NCBI RefSeq assembly: GCF_900116145.1
Contig: NZ_FPAB01000002.1
Coordinates: 723,193-787,192, forward strand
Source: Streptomyces harbinensis
Lineage (GTDB): Bacteria > Actinomycetota > Actinomycetes > Streptomycetales > Streptomycetaceae
Direction: 5' to 3'
DNA length: 64,000 nt
Part shown: positions 39,001-46,430 of the stretch, one piece after another
Layout of the letters: each line of letters begins with the position of its first letter
How positions within the stretch are numbered: the first letter of the stretch is position 1
Notes under the pieces: generated by a model
What the model saw: the letters and a program-made list of their open reading frames with translations, nothing else
The model's database searches: none
What the model was told of the DNA's origin: nothing
Program-made: the position numbers and the translations under genes

Positions 39001-40685
39001 CCGAACGGGTCGTCCTCACCCCGGCCGCCGACCCGGCCACCGAGCAGCGGATCACCTGGCGCAGCCGGGCGGATACGGGCACCGTCGAGGTCCGCGCGGG
39101 CGAGGCGGGCGAGGTGCGGACGGTGGAGGCCGAGGTGCGGACCGAAGCGCACATCGCTGACCCGGCGTTCACCGGCTGGACGGCCGCCCTCACCGGCCTG
39201 GAGCCGGACACCCGCTACTCCTACCGGGTCGGCCACGACGGCGCCTGGAGCCCCTGGCACACCTTCACCACGGCCGCCGCCGGGGCCGAACCGTTCACCT
39301 TCCTCTACTACGGCGACAACCAGCAGGGGCTCGGCGACGTCTGGCCGGCCATCGCGGCGCAGGCGAACGAGGCGTACCCGTACGCCAGGGCCGCCCTGTA
39401 CGCCGGGGACCTCATCGACAACTCCCACGAGGGGGAGTGGAACACCTGGTTCGCCGCCAACCCGGCCGCCCTCGCCTCCCAGCTGAACCTGGTAACGGTC
39501 GGCAACCACGAGTTCAACTCCGGCAACGGCCTGCTCCAGACCAACCGGGCAAGCTTCGTCTACCCGGACAACGGCCCGCTGCCGGCCGATGCCGGGGCGG
39601 ACGCCGACCGGTACGGTGCGCATCTGGCGGCGGCGCTGCGGGACACCGTGTACCACGTGGACCACCAGGACGTCCGGTTCGTGGTGCTCAACGCCAACCG
39701 GGACGACATCTGCGAGCTCGTCCGCCCGGCCGACCTCGCGGACTTCGACTGCGACGAGGCCCGCGGCGTCTGGGTGCGCATGCAGGCCGTGTGGCTGGAC
39801 CGGGTGCTGACGGAGAACCCCAGCACCTGGACGGTCGTCCTGCACCACCAGCCGGTGTTCTCCACCGGCGCCGGCCGCGACGAGCCGGACATCCGTGAGG
39901 CATGGCTGCCCGTCTACCAGGAGCACAACGTCGATCTGGTGCTCGCCGGTCACGACCACACCTACGCGCGCGGCTACGTGAACGACGACGCGACGGACAC
40001 CCCGGGGCTGACCACCGGGCCGGTGTACGTGGTAGCGGACGCCGGTTCGAAGTTCTACGACCTCCAGCCGGCGGACGACAACGTGTGGACGCGCAACGGT
40101 GCCACCCAGGTCACCCGGGCGCAGCAGACGTCCACGTACCAGGCGATCACGGTGGACGGCGAGAGCCTGTCGTACCGTTCGGTGATCGCCCACAAGGGCG
40201 ACGACCGGGCGGCCCCGGGGGAGATCGGGGACACGCTGGACAGCTTCACCGTGACGCGGTACGCGGATGGGACGAAGTGGGTCACCGAGGAAGGCGTGAC
40301 GCCCCCGGAGCGGCCGGAGGACCCGGACGACGGGGAGGACCGGACCGGCGGCGGTGACACCGGCGGTGACACGGGGGGCGAGAGCGGGGGCGAGAGCGGC
40401 GGTTCGGACGGCCCGCAGAACCCGGCCCCCACCACCGGCGGCGGTGACAGCGGCGGCGGCGATGTCGCAGGCGGTGGCACGGCGGCCGGTTCCGGCGGCA
40501 GCGGCAGCACCGGCAGCATCGGCACCACCGGCGGCGGGGGCTCCGGCGGCCACCCGGACGGAGGCGGCAAGGGTCCGCTGGCGAGCACCGGTACCGCCGT
40601 ACTCCCCGCCCTCGTCCTCACCTTCGCGGCGCTGATCGCCGGCACCGCGCTGCTGCTGTGGCGCCGCCGCCTGACGGCACGCTGA
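36048..40685 (+). CDS. Cell-wall-anchored GH92 alpha-mannosidase fused to a purple-acid-phosphatase-like metallophosphoesterase
   Basis: A 1545-residue secreted protein. A signal peptide (basic FRFRRRRNQ start) is followed by a GH92 domain (about residues 50-760) with [31 protein letters not shown] and [21 protein letters not shown], the last carrying the Asp pair used as general base. A beta-sandwich region follows, then an Ig-like domain of purple acid phosphatases (about 985-1080) and a metallophosphoesterase: [27 protein letters not shown] and [10 protein letters not shown] supply the metal ligands. The Gly/Ser/Asp-rich tail ends in LASTG, a hydrophobic segment and RRR, a class-E sortase signal. 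One chain could thus remove both phosphate and mannose from phosphomannan-type glycans; this pairing is inference. The coding frame is continuous. Confidence 0.92.
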   Translation: [1545 protein letters not shown]

Positions 40686-40700
40686 ACCGGCACCACCCAC

Positions 40701-40732
40701 GGGTCCCCCTCACCCCACGGTGAGGGGGACCC
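40701..40732. terminator. Perfect 14-bp hairpin
   Basis: GGGTCCCCCTCACC (40701-40714) pairs perfectly with 40719-40732 around CCAC, just after the GH92 fusion gene and before the convergent DUF998 gene. Confidence 0.8.
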
Positions 40733-40780
40733 GCCGCGTCCGGTTCCGGTTCCGGCCCCGTCCGCGGTGGCGCCGCCCGC

Positions 40781-41410
40781 CTACCGGGCCGCGTGGGCGA
40801 AGACGATGCCCAGCCAGAGCCAGCCGGTGACGATGAACACGCGCTGGATCAGACCGGTGCGGGGGTCGTCGCTCTCCCACGCCTGCGAGAACCGGGCCAT
40901 GCTGACGACGGTGACGAGCGCGGTGAGCGCCGCGTACACCTTCCAGCCGGTCCCGGGCAGGACGAACACCGCGACGAGGGCCGCGACGGGCAGCGCACCG
41001 AAGACCGCGAAGCCGGCCCAGTCGTGCCGCTCATGAGTCTCCGAGAACCGCGGGGGATCCCCCTCCGGGGTGCCGGGCGGATAGCCGCGCATGGGGTCCA
41101 TGGGATAGACGCCGGAGGCCACCAGCGCCAGTCCGAACACCGCGACCACCACGCCGAGCAGCACGCTGTCGACCGCTCCCGGGAGGGCGGCGGCGCCGGC
41201 GGTGATCGCCAGGCCGCCGACGATGAAGTTCGTCTTCTGCACCCAGCCCCGGTCACCGAGGGCGAGAGCGCTCACCGGATGCCGGACGGGGCGGTACCCG
41301 GGGCGGGTCCAGCCGTCGATCAGAAAGGTCACGACGAACAGCCAGCTTCCGAGGGCACCGAGCCACAGCAGGCCCGTCACACGGCCCCCTCGGTCGGCAT
41401 GGGCGGACAT
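40781..41410 (-). CDS. DUF998-family membrane protein
   Basis: A 209-residue integral membrane protein with about six hydrophobic segments, e.g. LLWLGALGSWLFVVTFLIDG, FIVGGLAITAGAAALPGAV and WAGFAVFGALPVAALVAVFVL. The sequence YRPVRHPVSALALGDRGWVQ after helix 1 and GVYPMDPMRGYPPGTP after helix 3 are DUF998 hallmarks. Function unknown. The ATG has no clear ribosome-binding site. Confidence 0.8.
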   Translation of the reverse strand: MSAHADRGGRVTGLLWLGALGSWLFVVTFLIDGWTRPGYRPVRHPVSALALGDRGWVQKTNFIVGGLAITAGAAALPGAVDSVLLGVVVAVFGLALVASGVYPMDPMRGYPPGTPEGDPPRFSETHERHDWAGFAVFGALPVAALVAVFVLPGTGWKVYAALTALVTVVSMARFSQAWESDDPRTGLIQRVFIVTGWLWLGIVFAHAAR

Positions 41411-41629
41411 ATGGGTTCAGGGAGCACGGTGGAGTCCATCCGGAGCGACGGGCGCGGAACCCGAACCTAGGTAGGCAGGCCGGAGCCCGTCAAGGCCGGG
41501 GCACCCGGGGCAGGTTGGGCGTTGTCCTGGGCGGGTGGCGCCTGGAACCTCGCCCGCTCCGGGGTGGCCTCGCGCCCCGGCACTACAGTGGAACGGCGGA
41601 ACTGGAAGCGCCATGGGGAAGGACCGCAC

Positions 41630-42232
41630 ATGAGGACCGGTACGGGGGAGCGGCCGGCGGGAAGTCCGTGGTGGTGGCTGCTGCCGGGCCTGCTGCTGCT
41701 CGGTGTGATGACCGCATGGGGGCTGCTGCGTTACCCGGAGCTGCCCGACCGGATACCGCAGCACATCGGCCCCGGCGGTGTGGACGCGTGGACGGACAAG
41801 AGCGTGGGCATGGCGTTCCTGCCGGTGTTCCTCTACGCGGGACTGATCGCGATCACGGCCGGCTGCGCCTTCGCGGTCACGCGCACCACGCCGCTGGACG
41901 AGATGCCCGCACCGAGCGACCGGTGGGCCATGGCCGCCGCCACCATGAACGGCCGTCCGGCCACGGCGGCTTCGGCCCGCCGGGTGGCCGGGGCGCTGCT
42001 GATGACCAACGCCCTCCTCGGCGTCGCCCTGCTGCCGTTGTGCTGGATCCAGTGGCGCGCCGACCAGACCGCCGCGGTCCCGGCCTGGACCTGGATTCTC
42101 GCCGCGACGGCCTTTCTGCTGTCGATGGTGCCCACCACCCGGGCCTGGTGGGCCGATGCCCGGGTGCGGGCGGCGGGGCGCGGTGTCTCCACCGGGAACG
42201 GCGCGGGGACGGCCCCCGGCCGGGACGGCTGA
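41630..42232 (+). CDS. DUF1648-type membrane protein
   Basis: A 200-residue membrane protein with four hydrophobic segments. The stretch between helices 1 and 2, LLRYPELPDRIPQHIGPGGVDAW, is the DUF1648 motif (L-P-x-x-I-P-x-H), found in SdpI-like immunity/signalling and related proteins. The C-terminal SdpI domain is not evident, so this is the short form. AAGGA lies eight bases before the ATG and TACAGT about 45 bases upstream may be its -10. Function unknown. Confidence 0.8.
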   Translation: MRTGTGERPAGSPWWWLLPGLLLLGVMTAWGLLRYPELPDRIPQHIGPGGVDAWTDKSVGMAFLPVFLYAGLIAITAGCAFAVTRTTPLDEMPAPSDRWAMAAATMNGRPATAASARRVAGALLMTNALLGVALLPLCWIQWRADQTAAVPAWTWILAATAFLLSMVPTTRAWWADARVRAAGRGVSTGNGAGTAPGRDG

Positions 42233-42322
42233 AACGGCGGCTGCTCGCAGGCGCGCCCGGGGGCGGAGCCGCGCTGCGGAGCCGGCTGGGCGGGGACGGG
42301 GTGCGGGTGTTGCCTCCTCGGG

Positions 42323-43204
42323 TCAGTGGACGACGGGACGGCCGAACCGGGCGAGCCAGGTGAAAGCGGGCAGTGCGCGGAGCGTGGGCCCCGGGTCGGA
42401 CAGGGTGCGGTCACCCCCGCGGGCCGCCTCCCTGGCCTGGATGCCCAGCGCCGTGGCCACCACTGTCAGCCAGGTCTCGGTCGAGGGAGTGTGGTGCGCG
42501 GTGGTGCCCGGCGGCATGCCGCGCGGCAGCGCGGCGAGGGCGTGGCGGCCGGTGAGGACGCGTAAGGGGCCCGCCGAGCCCGGCAGATGGGACAGCAGCT
42601 TGGCTGGACAGAACGGGTCGGACGGCCGCGCCGGCAGGGAGAGCGCGTGCGTCAGCTCCAGGAGACGCTGGTGCGCCCCCGGCGCGGTGGTGAACACCGC
42701 TATCGGCCGGGTCCCCAGATGCAGGGCGACCGGAGCCCCGAGGTCCGGGCCGAGCACCGGCTCCACGGGGAAGACGTAGGTGTCCAGCCGGTCCGGCTGG
42801 ACGCGCCACTTGCGCCACACGCGCGCGACCGTGGTGTACGAGACGTCCAGCCGGGAGGCGAGCAGGCGCGAGGACCAGCGGGGTGCGCGCAGCGCGGGTG
42901 GTGGGATGCCGCGGTCCGCCAGGGTCTCGGCCAGGATCTCCGCCTCGTCCACCTGCACCCGCCGCCCCGGCCGCGGTCGGTCGGTCAGGCCGTCGATGCC
43001 GGCCGCTCCGTAGCGTTCACGCCACTTCAGCACGGTGGGCCGGGTGGTCCCGGTGCGCTGGGCGATCTCGGTGTTGGGCAGTCCGCTGGCCGCGAGCAGG
43101 ACGATGTGGGCTCGCTGCGCCAGTTGTGTGGGGGCTTTCGAAATGATCAACTCCAATCTTTGTCGGTCGCCGTGCTGCAACACTAACGCCGGTGCCACGT
43201 ACAT
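42323..43204 (-). CDS. Transposase-derived helix-turn-helix protein (IS630-like N-terminus)
   Basis: A 293-residue protein. Residues about 10-140 match the DNA-binding part of IS630-type transposases: IISKAPTQLAQRAHIVLLAASGLPNTEIAQRTGTTRPTVLKWRERYGAAGIDGL, then RPRPGRRVQVDEAEI and a second HTH ending SYTTVARVWRKWRV. The C-terminal half (VALHLGTRPIAVFTTAPGAHQ and onward) does not show the DDE catalytic residues expected there and ends in a Pro-rich tail, so it is probably not an active transposase. No terminal inverted repeats were seen. It is divergent from the large NRPS gene across 357 bases and could have become its regulator. A decayed transposase is the alternative. Confidence 0.65.
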   Translation of the reverse strand: MYVAPALVLQHGDRQRLELIISKAPTQLAQRAHIVLLAASGLPNTEIAQRTGTTRPTVLKWRERYGAAGIDGLTDRPRPGRRVQVDEAEILAETLADRGIPPPALRAPRWSSRLLASRLDVSYTTVARVWRKWRVQPDRLDTYVFPVEPVLGPDLGAPVALHLGTRPIAVFTTAPGAHQRLLELTHALSLPARPSDPFCPAKLLSHLPGSAGPLRVLTGRHALAALPRGMPPGTTAHHTPSTETWLTVVATALGIQAREAARGGDRTLSDPGPTLRALPAFTWLARFGRPVVH

Positions 43205-43240
43205 GACTTCGATTATGCCTATTCGTCAAACGTAAAGCAT

Positions 43241-43561
43241 GCAATGGCACATTGCGATTGCTTGGCAAGCCGATGGGGTTCGGCTAGTGTGGAGATGACC
43301 TAAGGACGACGGGGTGAGTGGTCCTTTTCGGGACCTCGTTCAGTAATGGGGGGTGCTGTGGCGCGGGTCTGTTGTCGTGTGCACGCTGCGACTGCTCAAC
43401 TGGAGCAGTAAGCGGTCAAACAGCGCGAGTTCGCTGATCACTGAATTCTTCACATGCGCCCCGCGTCGGCCGGGTGCGTATTCGGCATGCGCCTGACCGA
43501 GTTTCTTTTCCTTTGGCGCTGTCGTAGTTCTGCGTGTCCGGACTTGGTCTTGGGGGAATGG
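43241..43561 (+). promoter_or_regulatory. NRPS promoter with adjacent palindrome and long leader
   Basis: TTGGCA (43262-43267) and TAGTGT (43285-43290), 17 bases apart, form a good vegetative promoter. Just upstream is the perfect palindrome GCAATG-GCA-CATTGC (43241-43255), a candidate operator for the divergent HTH protein. Transcription would give a leader of about 265 bases. The leader contains GGTCC-TTTTCG-GGACC (43320-43335), which overlaps a possible short frame beginning GTGAGTGGT at 43315 (VSGPFRDLVQ), and is markedly AT-richer than neighbouring DNA, which suggests acquisition or regulatory structure. Confidence 0.5.
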
Positions 43562-46430
43562 ATGGCAGCCAGTTTCGCTTCGGGTTTCGCTTTGTCCGCG
43601 CGCACCGTGACCGAGTTCTTTGCGGCGTCGGTGGCACGAAACCCGGCAGCCGTGGCAGTGGTCTCCGGTGAAACGGAACTGACCTACGCCGAACTGGCGG
43701 AACGTTCCGACCGTCTCGCGGGTCGCCTGCGGCAACACGGTGTGCGGCCGGAGTCCCGGGTGGCCGTGCTCTTACCGCGTTCGGTGGACTACGTCGTCGC
43801 GGTGCTCGCGGTGGTGAGAGCGGGTGGCGTGTATGTGCCGGTGGATCCGGAGTACCCACCGGAGCGGCGACGGTACCTGCTGGCGGACGCCCGTCCCGTG
43901 GTGGTCCTGGACGCCCTGCCCGCCACCGAGGACCGCCCGGAGCCCCCGCCGGCCGGCGGGCACCCGCTCGGCGCCGCCTACATCATGTACACCTCGGGTT
44001 CGACCGGGACACCGAAAGGCGTGGAGGTCACGCACGCCGACATCGTGGCGCTCACCCAGGACCCGTGTTTCGCGCAGGGGCACGAGCGGGTGCTCCTGCA
44101 CTCCCCGCAGGTGTTCGACGCCTCGACGTACGAGCTGTGGGTGCCGCTGCTGCGCGGCGGCACGGTGGTCGTCGCGCCGCCGGGCCGGCTGGACACCGAG
44201 CGGCTGGCCCGGACCGTGGCCGAACACGGCGTCACCGCCCTGTGGCTGACGGCGGGTCTGTTCTCCGTCATGGCCGAGCACCACGCCGAGGCACTGGCCG
44301 GGGTGCGGCAGGTGTGGACCGGTGGTGATGTCGTCTCCCCGCAGGCGGTGCGCCGGGTCCGTGAGGCGCACCCGGACCTCACCGTCGTCAACGGCTACGG
44401 CCCCACCGAGACGACCACCTTCGCCGCTCGCCACCCCGTCACCGGGGAGGTCGGCGCGGTGGTGCCGATCGGTGCGGCGATGGACGCCATGCGGCTGCAC
44501 GTTCTCGACACGGAACTGCGCCCGGTCCCGCCCGGCACGACCGGTGAGCTGTACATCGCCGGTACGGGTGTGGCCCGGGGCTATCTCGACCGGCCCGCCC
44601 TCACCGCTGAACGGTTCGTCGCCGACCCGTACATGCCGGGGGAGCGGATGTACCGCAGCGGCGACCTGGTGCGCCGCAACGCCGACGGCGACCTGGAGTT
44701 CCTGGGCCGCGCCGACGACCAGCTCAAGCTCAACGGCTTCCGCGTGGAGCCCGGCGAGGTCGAGGCCGTCCTGCGCGACCACCCCGGCGTCCGGGACGCC
44801 GTGGTCGTCGCCCGCGAGGACCGCCCCGGCGAGCGCAGACTCGTCGGCTACGTCGTACCCGCCCCCACCGAAGGAGAGGCGGCGGAACAACTCGGCGAAT
44901 GGCACGCCGTCTACGAGTCGATGTACGCCGAGTCGGCACCCGAAGCCTGGGACGAGGACTTCACCGGCTGGAACTCCAGCTACACCGGAGACCCGATCCC
45001 GCTGCCCGAGATGCGCGCCTGGCGCGACGCCGCCGTGGACACCGTCCTGGCCGGGCAACCGCGCCGGGTCCTGGAACTGGGCGTCGGCTCCGGTCTGCTG
45101 CTGGCCCGGATCGCGCCGCGCGTCGACTCCTACTGGGGTACCGATCTGTCCGGGACCGGCATCCGCCGGCTGCGGGAACGGATCGGCGGCCACCCCTGGG
45201 CCGACCGGGTCGCACTGCGCGCCCAGCCGGCCGACGACCTCACCGGACTGCCCGAGGGCTACTTCGACACGATCGTGCTCAACAGTGTCATCGCCTACTT
45301 CCCCCACGCCGGCTACCTGCGCGATGTCCTGCGCGGGGCACTGGCCCTGCTCGCCCCCGGCGGGCGGCTGATCGTCGGCGATGTCCGGAACCTGGCCACC
45401 CTGCGCGCCTTCCGCGCCGGCGTACGGGCCGCCCGGTACCCCGGTGAGTCGCCCGAGCGGGCCCGCGCCGCCGTCGAACACGCCGTGCGGATGGAGAAGG
45501 AACTCCTGCTGGACCCCGAGTGGTTCCACCGGTTCCAGGAGGACGAGCCGGACGTCACCTCGGTCGACATCCGGCTCAAGCGCGGTGCCGCGCACAACGA
45601 ACTCACCCGGCACCGCTACGAGGTGGTGCTGCACCGCGGCGGCGCGCCCGCCGACCCGCAGACGCGGCCGGAGCTGCCGGTACTGCCGGAGCTGCGCTGG
45701 GGCCGGGATGTCCACACGGTCGCCGACGCCGTGGAGCGGGCCCCGGCACGGTTCACCGGCCTGCCCAACGCCCGCCTGGAGAGCGAGACCCGCCTCACTC
45801 CTCCCGGCACGGCCGCCCCGGCCGCAGCCGTCGATCCCGAGGAGCTGGCCCGGCACGCCGAACAGCACGGCCTGACCGCCCTGCTCACCCCCTCCGGAGA
45901 GACCCCGGACGCGTTCGACGCCGTCCTGCTCCCCGGCCAGGCCGAGACCCCCGCGGTCTTCCGCCCCGGCCACGGCACCCGGCCGCTGGCGAACGACCCC
46001 TCCACCGCCCGCCACTCCGGCGCCCTGGTACCGGCCCTCCGCGACCACCTGCGCGACCGGCTCCCCGCCCATCTGGTCCCCTCCGCCCTGGTGGTCCTGG
46101 AGACCATCCCGCTCACCGCCAACGGCAAGACCGACCGCCGCGCCCTGCCGGCCCCCGGACGGCCCACCGGCACCCCGCTCGTCCCGCCGAGCACCCCCAC
46201 CGAGACAGCGCTGTGCGAGCTGTACGCCGAGGTGCTCGGCATCTCCGAGGTCGGCGTCCACGACGACTTCTTCGAACTCGGCGGCCACTCGCTGCTCGCC
46301 ACCCGGCTGGCCAGCCGGGTACGCGCCACACTCGGCGCCGAACTGCCGGTCCGCACCGTGTTCGACGCGCCGACGGTGGCCGCCCTGGCGGGCCGCCTCG
46401 CCGGCGGACGTACCCGGACCGCGCTGACCG
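43562..46430 (+). other. NRPS module 1: A-MT-T (loading)
   Basis: [11 protein letters not shown] lies at residue 143, the methyltransferase motif [12 protein letters not shown] at residue 503, the A10 lysine in ANGKTD, and the phosphopantetheine Ser at residue 910 (ELGGHSLL). The pocket code by eye is D-A-Y-W-W-G-G-T-F-K, in the valine-like x-GGTFK class. Without a C domain or an acyl-loading domain, the peptide probably starts with a free N-methyl amino group. Confidence 0.8.

Noticed and set aside
35919..40700. A very long open frame antisense to the GH92 fusion gene
   Set aside because: Its composition is Gly/Arg/Val/Asp-rich with no domain, and it mirrors the codon bias of the real gene on the other strand.
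42323..43204. Calling this an intact insertion sequence
   Set aside because: No terminal inverted repeats, no target duplication and no DDE residues were seen, so only a transposase-derived protein is supported.
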